A DNA stretch of 64,000 bases from Entomoplasma ellychniae (GCF_002930155.1 NZ_PHND01000001.1:124001-188000); one strand, 5' to 3'; positions 11,398-22,289 are shown, numbered from the stretch's first letter. Numbers and translations: made by a program. The notes: generated by a model not told the origin, from the letters alone.

Positions 11398-11967
11398 ATG
11401 GCATTACACCCATTGGTTAAAAGAGTACTTTTAACAGAAGAACAAATCAAAACAAGAGTAGCAGAATTAGCAACAGAAGTTGCAGAACATTACAAAAAAA
11501 ACAATATTAAGGATAAAGATATTGTTGTAGTAGGAATCTTGAAAGGGTGTGTACCATTTTACGCAGAGTTCTTTATGAACTTTAAACAAGATGTAGTTAT
11601 GGATTTTATGGTTATTAGTTCATATCTTGGAGGTTTAAAATCAAATAAACAACCAAAAATTAATTTGGATTTAAATTCAGATATTAAAAATAAACATGTT
11701 TTAATAGTAGAGGATATAGTTGATACTGGGCACACATTAAGTTTTTTAAAAGATTATTTGAAATCAAGAAAAGCTGCATCAGTTAATGTTGTAACTTTAG
11801 TTGATAAGCCAGGGGGAAGAAAAATTGAGTTTGAAGCTAACTTTATAGGTTTTTCTATTGAAAATGAGTTTGTCATTGGATATGGTCTTGATTATGATGA
11901 AAAGTTAAGAAATTTACCATATATTGCTATTATGGACACTGACAAATTAAAAACATGAGAATGATAA
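11398..11967 (+). CDS. hpt: Hypoxanthine(-guanine) phosphoribosyltransferase
   Basis: Purine salvage enzyme of 189 aa that makes IMP or GMP from the base and PRPP. The PRPP-binding loop VEDIVDTGHTL is clear (about residues 102-112), with the PP-loop ILKGC (about 47-51) and the base-pocket region LVDKPGGRK before it. The C-terminus reads through two UGA codons (LKTWEW) to TAA. An AAAGGAG SD precedes the ATG. The neighbouring nucleoside transporter and the riboswitch at 17944-18002 fit a salvage-dependent cell. Confidence 0.95.
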
Positions 11968-11994
11968 AAAAATGCATTTCACATGCATTTTTTT
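11966..11994. terminator. Bidirectional terminator between hpt and the transporter operon
   Basis: A-rich arm AAAAAATGCAT and T-rich arm ATGCATTTTTT form a hairpin that works in both directions. It overlaps the hpt stop codon on one side and the last codons of the minus-strand permease on the other. Confidence 0.8.
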
Positions 11995-12904
11995 ATCTTA
12001 AAGTTTTATCAAAAGGTATTCCAGCTTCTTTTGGTGCTATTGATCATTTTGATGCAATTACCATTACAACTAGTGACATCAAGAATGGGAGCAATGGAGC
12101 TAGACCAAACGTAAAGTTTGGAATATTAATCATTTTCCCTATTGTAAAGAAAATGGAAAACACAAATGATACAAATACAATTAGTAATACTTTTCACTGT
12201 CCAATAACCATAATTGCTAGTGAAATAAATCCAATTCCATTTACATCAGGAACAGCAAATTGTACTTTTATGTTAATTGTGTAAATAATTCCAGCTAAGC
12301 CAGCTAAACATGAAGAAACAGAAATTGCTATAAAACGATATTTATTAACACTAACCCCAGCAGTATCTAAAGCATTAGGGTTTTCCCCAGCAGCAATATG
12401 TCTTGTTCCAATTTTTGTAAATTTGAAATATCCAAATAACCCTGTTATAAAAATTAATGTAATAATAAAATAAATGCTTACAGCTGGGGTTTCTTGTAAA
12501 ATAGGACTTATTGTTCCTTGTATATTGCCTGAACTACCAAGATTTTCAACCCCAACTAAGAAAAAACCAATTCCTTGCGCTAATAAGTTAATTACTGTTC
12601 CTGAAACTATTTGATCAGTTTTTAATTTTAAAACAATAAAAGAGTGTAGCAATGAAAATAAAAATGTTCCTAAAATAGCTAGTATTATACTAGCTATGAA
12701 TATTATTATTCAATAACTATCATAATCAACATTTATTATTGCTAAAGCTTTAGGTAGTAATGCATATATCATACAACCTATAATCATAAAGCCCTCAATA
12801 CCTAAATTAATAACTCCTGAGCGTTCACAAATCATTGCAGCTAGAGATGCTAAAGAAAAAATAACAAAGAAAGATAATGCATATCTAATTAACGCTTCTG
12901 ACAT
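11993..12904 (-). CDS. Nucleoside ABC transporter permease (second subunit)
   Basis: A 303-aa membrane permease of the BMP-linked nucleoside/simple-sugar ABC family (nupQ/yufQ type). The start MSEALIRYALSFFVIFSLASLAAMICERSG... followed by VINLGIEGFMIIG is diagnostic of this subfamily. About 8-9 hydrophobic helices are visible. It is the last gene of a four-gene minus-strand operon (lipoprotein, ATPase, permease 1, permease 2) and overlaps permease 1 by 20 nt. Its SD (TAGGAGG) lies inside the upstream gene. Confidence 0.88.
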
Positions 12905-14630
12905 ACTTACCTCCTATAGCCAAATACCTATTGTATTTGATAACTTTTTCTTGTTGACGACTTAATTTAACTTTTATTACTTTATTAAAAGTTATTTTTT
13001 TATTTAAACTAATTGTTGAATAAAATCAATAAAATTCTTTTTTTTGTCAAAGTTTTTTATTATCTTTTTTAATTTTAAACTTGCTTTTTTTAGATAACAT
13101 TTTTATTTCTCTATCATAACTCTTTAACTGCAGTTTAAATTTTTTAAACATATCTTTTTTTTCTATATCATATTGCTCTAATAAATCTTTAACTGTTTGC
13201 TTATAATTATTATCAATATCAAGCAGTGAAATTTCATCTAATAGCTTATATGTTTTTTCAACATATATACTTTGTTGGGCATCTTTAATACTAATTTTAA
13301 TGTTTTTACTAAACTTTTTATATTGACTATTTTTAAAATCTTTTTTAGAGCTATTAAGATCGATTAAAATCTTTTTTAAATTATCTAGTTCGATATTTAG
13401 ATTTTCATTAGCGTTTACATTTAATTTAGTTTTAAGTAATTTAATTTGCTTTTTAACTTTTAAGCTTTCAGCTTTAATATGATTGTTATTTAATTTTACT
13501 GCAGGATTCATAAGTTTCATTTTAGTCTTGTAATATAAATCTTTTAAATCAAATCTTGCAAAGACAACATATAAAGCAGAAATGTACATAATAATTCCAA
13601 AAACTAAACCCGAAGTTGCTTCTGGGACTGTATTAAAAGCCCCCCCATCAATTAAAAGTTTCATTCCAACTTTTTGAAAAGATCAAATAGTTGCTATAGG
13701 TACCATTGCTAAAAAATTATTGAAAGCAATTAGAGCAATCGGTAATCCATCAAAACCTATTGTGGGAAAGTCTGTGTCTTTTCATCCCATTTGGAATTTA
13801 ATTCCAAATATATACATAAAAGCTCCACAAGATATTAGTAAACCTTGAATAGCTGTTACAAATAGTAAATATTTTTTTACATTTATTCCTGAATAAATAG
13901 CAGCATCACTTTGTAATCCCATCACTTTGTATTTGTATCCAATGGTTGTTTTGTTGTAAACAAAAGTGACACCAATAACACAAATAGCAGTCAACACAAG
14001 CCCAAAAACTCAAATATATTCGCCAAAAGGTTTTAGTAATTCTGGTGATGAAGTAGAAATATCACCAATACCAAAAAATTTATTAACATATAATTCAAAA
14101 GAATATCAAATAATTCAATTTAACACAATTGAAGAAGCAACTTCATGAATATTTAAATATATTTTTAAAAAACCAATTAAACAAGATAAAGCAGCGCCTG
14201 TTAATATAAAAATTAAAAATATTGGAAATCCATAGGTTGCTGAAATATCTTTAATACCCTCGTTTGAACCAGCAATCTTATACAAAATAGTATAAGCTAC
14301 TATTAAACCTAAGATTGCTTGCCCAGTTCCACTAATATTAAAAAGTTTAATTTTAAAACCTAACCCCATTCCTAATCCAAGCAAAGTAAAAGTTGATATT
14401 CAAATAAGTGTTTCTTTTAAATTATCTGTATATTTAAATGGAGCAATAAAACTAGAAAGTACAAATTCGAATCCATTTGAACCAACTGCAAAAACAAATA
14501 AACTTGACAGCAATAAACCAATTAAGATTGCCAAAGTCGTTACTTTTGTTTTGCTGACTTTTTCTTTAAAAATAGATGACTTAAAATACATTTTTTGTTT
14601 TATTGCAAAAACATTTAATTTATTATTCAT
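12885..14630 (-). CDS. Nucleoside ABC transporter permease (first subunit) with long charged tail
   Basis: A 581-aa permease. Residues 1-370 carry the usual helices of a nupP/yufP-type permease, with recognisable blocks such as EVASSIVLNW and IGYKYKVMGLQSDAA. About 200 extra Lys-rich residues, predicted mostly helical or coiled, follow the last helix. This tail makes the protein far longer than the usual 350 aa and is probably cytoplasmic. Gene order and overlaps (8 nt with the ATPase stop, 20 nt with the second permease) show a tight operon. The role of the tail is unknown. Confidence 0.87.
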
Positions 14631-16158
14631 GATTTGCCCCCAAAGATGAAACCATCATTTTACCTAGTTTTTCTCTTGTTATTTGATCACCTACTAGTTC
14701 ACCAATTACACTACCGGCATTTAAAACCAACACTCTATCAGATAATTGTATAATTTCGCTTAATTCATAAGAAATAAGAATTATTGCTTTATTTTCAGTT
14801 TTTGCTTTTAAAATTTGTGTATGTATAAATTCGATTGAACCAATATCTAGTCCTCTTGTTGGTTGAAAAATAACTATAAAATCACTTTGTCTTGATAGTT
14901 CTCTTCCAACAATAAGTTTTTGCTGATTTCCACCACTTAAAGATCTAGCTATAGCAAACCCAGAGCTTGCATTTCTAACATCAAACTCTTTAATAATTTT
15001 TTGTGTTTCTTTTTGAATTGCCAATCTATTAATTATTCCATTTTTAGAATACTTTGGATCATCAATATTTTGCAAAGCTATATTGTCGATTAAGTTGGTA
15101 TCTAAAACTAAGCCAAACTTTTGTCTATCTTCTGGAATAAAAGACATTTTATGATCTTTATATCTTTTTTTAATACTTAAATGTGTGATATCTTTATTAT
15201 TAATATGAATTGTGCCACTTTCAACTTTTTTTATACCAGTTAAGGCTTCTGCTATTTCTGATTGGCCATTACCTTCAACACCAGCAATTCCTACAATTTC
15301 ACCAGCTTTAACATTCAAAGAAAAGTTTTTTAATCCTAAAATCTTATGATGTTTTCTAACGTTAATATTTTTAATTTTAATAACATCATTATGATTAATA
15401 ACTTTTCTATCATTTTTAACTTCAACTAAGTCTCTTCCAACCATTGCCATTGACAGAGTTTCTATATTAGTTTTTTTGACATCATAAGTTCCTTTAAATT
15501 CGCCTAATCTTAAAATTGAAGCTCTATCAGCAACTTTTTGAATTTCAGCCATTTTATGAGTAATTATTATAATTGTTTTGCCATCTTTTTTTAAATCCAA
15601 AATTACTTTTAGTAAACCATCTATTTCAATTGGGGTTAGTACAGCTGTAGGCTCATCAAAAACCATTATGTCTGCTTTTCTGTATAAAACTTTTAGTATT
15701 TCTACTCTTTGCTTCATCCCAACTGAGATATCTTTAACTTTTGCTAAAAGATCAACGTGTAAATTATACTTTTTCATAATTTTTGTTAAGTCATTTACTA
15801 TTGTTTTCTTTCTTATAAATTGTTTTAAACCCACATCTTCAGCACCTAAGGCGATATTTTTTCAAACAGGAAAAATATCAATTAATTTAAAGTGCTGATG
15901 AACCATACCAATACCTAATTTAGTTGCTTGTATAGGTGAATAAATATATTCTTCTTTACCATTTATAATTATCTTTCCTTTTGTTGGTTGGTAAATACCA
16001 AATAAAATAGACATTAATGTTGATTTACCTGCTCCGTTTTCACCCATCAAAGCATGAATTTCACTCTTTTTAACAGATAAACTAATATCTTTGTTAGCAA
16101 CAATTTTTTTGTTAAAAATCATTGATATATTTTTCATTTCAATTGCATTCATAAGCAT
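14623..16158 (-). CDS. Nucleoside ABC transporter ATPase (two NBDs)
   Basis: A 511-aa double ATPase of the RbsA/MglA/NupO type. NBD1 has Walker A GENGAGKS (about 40), a degenerate signature VGMKQR in place of SGG, and Walker B IMVFDEPT. NBD2 has GVEGNGQSE as a divergent Walker A and the signature LSGGNQQK. This is the usual asymmetric pattern of the family. Two in-frame starts exist; the second ATG at 16152 lies at a more usual distance from the AAAGG SD. It couples ATP hydrolysis to import by the two downstream permeases. Confidence 0.9.
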
Positions 16159-16268
16159 TTAACCTTTCAAAGATACTTAATATTATTTAGATGTAAATAA
16201 TATTTAATTTAATAGTTATTTTTAAAAAAATAGAACCAAGGTCCTATTAAAAAATGTTTTAATTAATA

Positions 16269-17861
16269 TTATTCACCAGATGCAGGAGATTTAATAGTAA
16301 AAGTAATAACCAAAGGAGAATCAAGTTTATTATAAACTGTAGAACCATCTTTAACACTTACTTCAGCTTTATTACCTTCAATTTTAGAAATAATTAATTC
16401 ATCTTTAGGTATTGTGCTATTCTTATTTAAAATTGCATTAAGAATAGTTGAACTGTCATTATCATTTATTTCACCTAAGTCTAATGGATTTAAATCATCT
16501 GATAAATTTTTCATTTGTTTACCACTAACAATTTTATTTGCGTATGCGTCAATAGAAACTTTACTAATAATTGAATATTTATTATAAAATTCAGCATTTT
16601 GACCATCGATGTAAGTAAATAAATCTTTTGAAGCCTCAGTTAAAACTTTTGGTGTATAAATTTCTTTAATAGCATTTTTAGTTTTATCACTTAAAGCATT
16701 TTTACCACCAGATGACATGTCACCATTTGCTCATAATACTGAGTTAGTTCAATCTTTGTTTTCAGCAAGATCAACGTCTTTGAATTCTCCGTCTTTGCTA
16801 TCTTGTCTAGTTAAACTCAATCCTGATTCTTTTACAATTTTTGCAGTTTTGGCTAAAACTGTCTCTTCTCCTAAATTAACATCTTTTCACTCTGGAGTAT
16901 GAGCTAAAGAAATTAAAGTTGATGATTCAATAGCTTTTTCAGCTGAAGTTATAAAATTACCTTTTTCAAATGCTAGAGATTGATCAGTATCAACTCCAAC
17001 AATTTTGAAATTTTTACCAGTAACACTAATAGCATCAGCTGTTTGAGGCCCTGCAACTGGCATAACAACAGTTGCATCTAATTTAGATAAAAGCGGGACA
17101 GCTTCACCAACAACAAATGAATTTGAGAATCAATCTGTATCATTTTTTTCCATTGTAGCTTCAGGACTAATCTTTTGAGTAGTTTTAACTGTTATATCTC
17201 TTTTAGCTCATGTTGATGCTTTTTGTTCATCTATTGATGCAAATAGTTGTGTTTTATCTTCAACACTTGTTTGATTTCAAACATCAATAGCAGACATATA
17301 ACCAACGATAAAGTTATCCACTGATTTAGGGTTTGAGTTTCCACCAAATGCTCCTAATTTAACTTCTTTAGCATCATCTTTACCTAATTCAGTAACGATT
17401 GCAGCCATTCCTGCGTAAAACCCTGATACATCTCCTCTATATGAAATGTTAATTTGATTTTCTATTTGATCAGCAGCATCAATTAAGATTGTTGAACCTT
17501 TACCCTTCATTAAACCAGCGGCACTATTATTCCCGTTATCTGGAACTGCATGATAAAAACCGGGTAGTATTAAAGTTTTTGGTTTATTTCTAATAGCATT
17601 ATTATAAGCTTTTGTAAGAGTTGCTGTTTCTGAATCTTTAACTCTAACATAAGAAATATTTTTCTTTCTACCTACAACTTCTTGCAAGAAGTTGTTACCA
17701 GCATTAAAAGCAGATTCATTAAAACTTTTATCTCTGATTTCCCCACTATTTCCTTGTACTAAATAAATATCTGTGTCATTTTTTGAAACACACGCTAATA
17801 CACTTGTTGCACTAGTGCCAACAACTGAAACTGACATTAAAGATAATAATAATTTTTTCAT
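16269..17861 (-). CDS. BMP-family nucleoside-binding lipoprotein
   Basis: Substrate-binding lipoprotein of 530 aa. The signal peptide MKKLLLSLMSV...SVLAC has its lipobox Cys at residue 24. The BMP-family start of the mature domain follows (IYLVQGNSGEIRDKSFNESA). Later blocks include LILPGFYHAV and VVMPVAGPQ. It is about 150 residues longer than typical family members. The start at 17861 is preceded by AAGAGGAAA; an upstream in-frame ATG at 17900 would spoil the signal peptide. It heads the transporter operon and lies downstream of the riboswitch-like aptamer. Confidence 0.9.
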
Positions 17862-17943
17862 GTTGAATTTTCCTCTTTCTTCGTTTAATATCAAACTCAA
17901 TAAAAATTATATTTTCACCATCACATTTAATATCATTATTCTT

Positions 17944-18002
17944 CTTACAGTCTTAGATAGGTCTAAGGCAGGACAGCAACCCAATATGTTGCTATGTGTA
18001 AG
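17944..18002 (-). promoter_or_regulatory. Purine-riboswitch-like aptamer
   Basis: Minus-strand RNA folding as a three-way junction. P1 is CTTACA/TGTAAG, P2 is AGCAAC/GTTGCT with loop ATATTGG, and P3 is CTTAGA/TCTAAG with loop CCTA. J2/3 is GTCCTGC and J3/1 is AC, so a C sits just 5' of the P1 U, matching C74 of guanine-type members. Loop-2 GG and loop-3 CC can form the family's loop-loop contact. It sits in the leader of the nucleoside transporter operon, 82 nt upstream of the lipoprotein ATG. The expression platform is unclear. Confidence 0.7.
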
Positions 18003-18031
18003 TTAGATACAATATTATTAAGCTCACAAAT

Positions 18032-18037
18032 ATTATA
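18032..18037 (-). promoter_or_regulatory. Possible -10 box of the nucleoside transporter operon
   Basis: TATAAT on the minus strand, 29 nt upstream of the aptamer, so the transcript would start just before P1. No convincing -35 box is seen. Confidence 0.45.
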
Positions 18038-18186
18038 CATATATGTAAAATACTTGTGGAAAAAAAGCATATTAATAAGGCAAAAAAGGCATTTTTTCAT
18101 TATCTTTTGTTAGCAACATTATACAAAAACTCCTTTATTTAAAAATTTCACATTAAATACTTTTTGAAATGAAAGGAGGTGATATA

Positions 18187-18582
18187 ATTAAAAAAATTGA
18201 CACTAAAAAAGCAAAAGAAATAATTGGTGGTGCTAGTGCTAGTGGTGCTTTGCTAAATGGGGTTGCAGCAATTATTGGAAAAGCGACTGATTTTTTGTTA
18301 GATATTGCAGCTTTGCCATTAGTTTATATAGAATCATCAAAAAATCACGACAAAGCCAAATTTAAGCTAGGATCTACTTCAATTGAATTTGATGATACAG
18401 CATCTGTTAAGAATCAACCACAGCTGTCTCATCATGATAGTGATTTTGTGCAAGTTCAAACCTTAAAAAGTATCAGTAATGATTATAACGAACATAATCA
18501 ATATATTCTGATGAGCAATGAACAAGAAGAATATACAATATTAAATCCTGAAGTAGAAGAAACTATTAATTACTTTGGATAA
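18187..18582 (+). CDS. Double-glycine-leader peptide (bacteriocin- or pheromone-like)
   Basis: A perfect extended SD (AAAGGAGGTGAT, 18172-18183) is followed at ideal spacing by ATT (18187), not ATG. Starting there gives the 15-residue leader (M/I)KKIDTKKAKEIIGG, a classic GG-type leader. The mature part is about 116 residues: a Gly/Ala-rich hydrophobic start (ASASGALLNGVAAIIG...) and an acidic, Asn/His-rich C-terminal half ending EETINYFG. The in-frame ATG at 18169 lies upstream of the SD and would translate it. Exported peptides of this class are cleaved after GG by C39-peptidase ABC transporters; none is in the window. Function is inferred only. Confidence 0.65.
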   Translation: MKKIDTKKAKEIIGGASASGALLNGVAAIIGKATDFLLDIAALPLVYIESSKNHDKAKFKLGSTSIEFDDTASVKNQPQLSHHDSDFVQVQTLKSISNDYNEHNQYILMSNEQEEYTILNPEVEETINYFG

Positions 18583-18590
18583 CTTAAAAT

Positions 18591-18621
18591 ATAAACCACA
18601 ACAACCATTGTTGGGGTTTAT
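18591..18621 (+). terminator. Long hairpin after the GG-peptide gene
   Basis: ATAAACC pairs with GGTTTAT and CAACAA with TTGTTG, with one bulge, giving a strong 13-bp stem. No T run follows, so it may be a processed or weak terminator. A TATAAT (18626-18631) begins just after it. Confidence 0.45.
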
Positions 18622-18668
18622 ACTCTATAATTTTAGTAAGAGGTAATTATGAAAAAAACATTTATTTA

Positions 18669-19235
18669 ATGCGACATGGTGAGACTTGATTTAATGTTAA
18701 AAAAATTAAGCAAGGTTTTTGTGATTCCCCATTAACTGAAAACGGAATAGAGCAAGCTATTACTGCTGGTAAATGGTTTAATCAAAATAATATATTATTT
18801 GGTAGTGGTTATACTTCAGAATTAAATAGAACAAAAAATACAATAAAATATGTTGCACCGAATTTGGGGTTTAAAAGCTTTGTTGAATTAAATGAATGAA
18901 ACTTTGGGTCAGCTGAAGGTGATCCAGCAATTAAACATGAACATATTAAATTTCCTTTTGGTAATTATTTTGTTGAATTAGGTGGAGAAAACCAACAGCA
19001 AGTAAGATCAAGAACAAAATTTATAATGAATAAAATAGCTGAAGAGGATTTTAACGAAAATATATTGGTTGTATCACATGGTAGAATTTTAAGAGAATTT
19101 TCTGACTTACATTTATTAAACAGCAAAGTTGAAAGACCTAAAAATATGTTCAACTGTATAGTTTTTAAATTTGAATACGAAACGACTAATAAAACTTGAA
19201 AATTTGTAGAAATTATTAAAACAGACACTAACTAA
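18669..19235 (+). CDS. Histidine phosphatase (phosphoglycerate mutase-like), start frameshifted
   Basis: The frame has the phosphatase signature MRHGETWFN at its start and VVSHGRI near residue 132, typical of the cofactor-dependent mutase/phosphatase superfamily (188 aa). The expected start is the ATG at 18649 with a good AGAGGT SD. A run of 7 A (18652-18658) puts that ATG out of frame; 8 A would give MKKNIYLMRHGET. As it stands, translation would have to begin at the internal ATG, which lacks an SD. The end overlaps the convergent MBL gene by 8 bp. Substrate unknown. Confidence 0.8.
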
Positions 19236-19248
19236 AGTGTCTGTTTAT
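19220..19248. terminator. Bidirectional terminator inside two overlapping 3' ends
   Basis: ACAGACACT pairs with AGTGTCTGT around the overlapping stop codons of the phosphatase and the MBL hydrolase. Both genes thus end within the hairpin. The plus-strand side is followed by TTATTTTC. Confidence 0.65.
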
Positions 19249-19929
19249 TTTCTTATTATAAACGTGATTTTTATTATTTAAAACATCATTTGCTTTAAAA
19301 CCTTGTTTTCAATGACCTGGGTATACCAAATGTTTAGAATAGTCTTTAAGAATAGAATCAATTGAAGCATAAAATCTATCATCATCACAAGTTTGATCAA
19401 TTAATGATTTTAAAGCACTACTTTGTAAATTATGAAACATAGCTTTATGAAATCCAACTTTGTCAATAAATAAAGTATCACCAACAAATAAATATTTATT
19501 ATCAAGTTCATAAAAAGCTGTTCCTGGTGTATGACCACCTTTATGAATAGTATTAATTTGAAAACCGTTAATATTTAACTTAACATCATTTTTAAAAATC
19601 TCAAATTTTATTTCTGGGTTATCAAACTCAACTACTTGCCCATTTTGACTTTCATTCACTGTTTTGTCTAATAAATAAGGATAATCAAACTTATGTATAT
19701 GTATTGCAGACCCAGTTAATAAAGCTAACTTATCTAATCCAATGGTGTGGTCGTGATGAAAATGAGTGATAAAAATATCTGTTAAAATAATTTCATATTG
19801 TTTTAGATATTTAAAAATACTTTCTCATCTATAAGCACCATCAATTAAAATAGCTTTATTTAGCTGTTTATTAATTATTAAATATGCATTAACATCATTT
19901 ATTTTTGAATTTTTGAAAGTTTTGATCAT
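19228..19929 (-). CDS. Metallo-beta-lactamase-fold hydrolase (glyoxalase II-like)
   Basis: A 233-aa cytoplasmic hydrolase. The zinc motif HFHHDHT (about 57-63), then HKGGHTPGT, VGDTLF and the C-terminal LVYPGH are the ordered metal ligands of the MBL fold. The arrangement resembles hydroxyacylglutathione hydrolase-like proteins, but mollicutes generally lack glutathione, so the substrate is open. An AAAAGG SD precedes the ATG. The last nine or so codons fall in the terminator shared with the convergent phosphatase gene. Confidence 0.85.
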
Positions 19930-19956
19930 TAATAAACCTTTTCTAGTTAATAGTGA

Positions 19957-21333
19957 CTATTTAATTTTTAAATTATTAAATTTAAAAATTCCGAATAAAT
20001 AAACTAAAAAAGCAACAAATATCATCAATATGGGTTTTCATAGAACTGCAAAAGCACTTTTTCCACTAGCTTGTGGCAATATAACCATTAAATAAATTGA
20101 ACCAATTAAAGTTAATACACATGTCACTAAACTTAATATCATCAAAATTCAAAATGTTTTATTACCATATATTCTTTTATAGTTAGGATCAGTTAATCTT
20201 AATTTAATGATTGAAGCATTTAACAATAATTTTAAAGCACTTGTTGCTAAAGCAAAAGATGAAATAATTTCAGCAATAGAACTAAATAGTATGTAAAAGC
20301 ATGCCACTAATCCTAATAAGATAATTGCCATATAAGGTTGATTTGTTTTACCATACACTTTTCCAAATATTGAATGCATGTCACCAGTTTCTGAAAGTTT
20401 ATGAATTAATCTTGATTGAAAAAATAATAAAGAGTTAACTGAACCAATAAATAAAAATATTGCAAAAATATTAAAAGTTAAGACAGCTCATTTATATTGA
20501 GCAAAAATAGCTGAAGTCCCTTGTCCTTCGCTTACAACTTTTGAACTTTCTGCTAAAGATAATAAAGCAATTCCATAGGTTACATATATAACTAAAACTA
20601 TTAAAATCGCACTAATCATAACTCATGGTACTGTTTTTTTTGGATTTTCAATTTCCTCTGTAATGTAAGTTGGGAATTCATGCCCTGAATATGCAAAACC
20701 AGTATATGTTATTGCAGGAATTAACATCGCTGAAGAAACATAAGCACTACCTAAATTTTTATTCATTTCATTGTTAGATAATAACCCATCACTTGAACCA
20801 TATATAATTGCTAATGTAAAAACTAATAATATTGGTAATGTTTTAACAAATAAGAAAAACATTTGAGTATATTTATTACTGTTTTTAATCATAATTTGAA
20901 TTACTGCTAAACTGACAAGAATTATGATAGCTAATGCTTTTTGTAAAGTTTGAGCACCAATTGTTTTATCATCTATTTCAACAATCATTGTGATCATAGA
21001 ACTCATAGCAGAACAACAACTAGCAAGTGAAGTTGCTGATACAAATAAAATTAATACTCATCCAAATCAAAATGCAAGTATTCTTCAATTGCACTTTCTA
21101 ATTCAACTATATCCATTACCACTTTCTTGATAACCAATTGAAGGTTCTATTACAACAAAAGCATCTGGTAAAACAATTAATGCTCCAAAAACTCAAGCTA
21201 ATATCATCAATAACGGATTATTTCCAGCTAAAGTAAAAACCATATTAAAAGAAATTATTATACTTGAGCCAACAACAGCTGCTAATGTTGATACAAGTAC
21301 TGTTCAAAAACCATATTTTTTATTTAATTTCAT
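19957..21333 (-). CDS. Amino-acid permease (APC family)
   Basis: A 458-aa membrane protein with about 12 hydrophobic segments. The first helix carries the APC-family Gly-Ser turn (AAVVGSSIIISFN) and the adjacent segment has NPLLMILAW. Middle helices hold YTGFAYSGHEFPT before a charged EEIENPKKT loop, as in APC transporters. It imports or exchanges amino acids across the membrane; specificity is not readable. GAAAGGAG SD. It lies 27 nt downstream of the MBL gene start region on the same strand order, transcribed first. Confidence 0.85.
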
Positions 21334-21428
21334 TTTTTCTCCTTTCTTGTATTAAATGTTTAAACACCAATAAATTTTATAATAAAAATATTTTTATATG
21401 TTAAATCTTTTTAATTAAAATCTTAAAG

Positions 21429-21434
21429 TATAAT
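21429..21434 (+). promoter_or_regulatory. Probable -10 box
   Basis: TATAAT 24 nt upstream of the ATG of the nuclease-like gene at 21459. No clear -35 box. Confidence 0.45.
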
Positions 21435-21458
21435 AAATATAAATTAAAGGTGGTATTT

Positions 21459-22139
21459 ATGGAAAAAATAGAAAATATATTAAGACAAGAAATATTTATT
21501 GATGAAGAATCACATAAGTATTATTTAAAAGGTGTTGAAATCAACAGACCAAGTGTTTCAGCTATTATGCAATATTTACCACAATATGTTTTTGATGATT
21601 CATTTGCTGAAACACAAGAAGGTAAAGAAATTTTGGTAAATGCAATAACTAGAGGTTTGCATTTACACAAAATAGCAGAAGTTTGATTAAAAGATCGCCA
21701 AGAAAGAACTTGTTGCAATCTTTATGGTCATTTGGAAATGAAAAGATGATTATTAAAAATACTACAAAAAATAACTAATGACTATAATGAAGAAGATGGA
21801 TGAGAAATCATAAGTGAACTATCAATGGTGGGCGAACGATATGTTGGAACTCTTGACATTTTACTTATCAATAATAAAACAAAGCAGTATTTAATTGGAG
21901 ATATAAAAACAACAAGACATCCTGATCTTCAAAAAGAAACTTTACAATTGACCCTTTATAAGCATTTGTTAGAAGAAAGATTTAATGAAATAAACATTAA
22001 TGACATGAAGTTAAACAATTATTTTGTTATAAATTGCAATAAAATAAACAAAGAAGTATATTTCATGAGTGAAAATATTCAAAAAATTGCTGAGAAACAC
22101 ACATTAGAAATATTTGAAATATTAAAATCTAAGAAATAA
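21459..22139 (+). CDS. PD-(D/E)XK nuclease-superfamily protein
   Basis: A 226-aa protein. VGTLDILLI followed by LIGDIKTTR gives the D...D-x-K core of RecB/Cas4-type PD-(D/E)XK nucleases, and a later QLTLYKHLL block fits the conserved Gln helix. The N-terminal third (SHKYYLKGVEINRPSVSAIM) is typical of phage-exonuclease-like relatives. Several UGA Trp codons are read through. I chose the ATG at 21459, with AAAGGTGG 6 nt before it, over an in-frame GTG at 21450 that overlaps the SD. A role in DNA processing is inferred. Confidence 0.75.
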
Positions 22140-22154
22140 AAATACATAAATTAC

Positions 22155-22182
22155 TTGTCACATTGGTAAAAAAAGGTATAAT
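22155..22182 (+). promoter_or_regulatory. Promoter of the rplU operon
   Basis: TTGTCA (22155-22160) and TATAAT (22177-22182) with a 16-nt spacer, directly before the L21 leader. Confidence 0.7.
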
Positions 22183-22189
22183 CAAATAG

Positions 22190-22289
22190 TTGAAATCAAG
22201 TTTCAACCGCTCTTTTCTAAGTATGTAACTAAGTAGAAGTATTTAATTTCTCACATATGAAGGCGAGTCTAGACTGGAGGATATAGAAT
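22190..22289 (+). promoter_or_regulatory. Ribosomal protein L21 leader
   Basis: The 5' leader of rplU starts with the hairpin GTTGAAA/TTTCAAC, immediately followed by CGCTC. It ends with GGCGAGTCTAGACTGGAGGA before the ATG. Position and sequence match the L21 leader known in Firmicutes, through which L21 probably regulates its own operon. Confidence 0.7.

Noticed and set aside
18169-18186. ATG at 18169 as start of the GG-leader gene
   Set aside because: It would translate the Shine-Dalgarno sequence and has no SD of its own; the ATT at 18187 is better placed.
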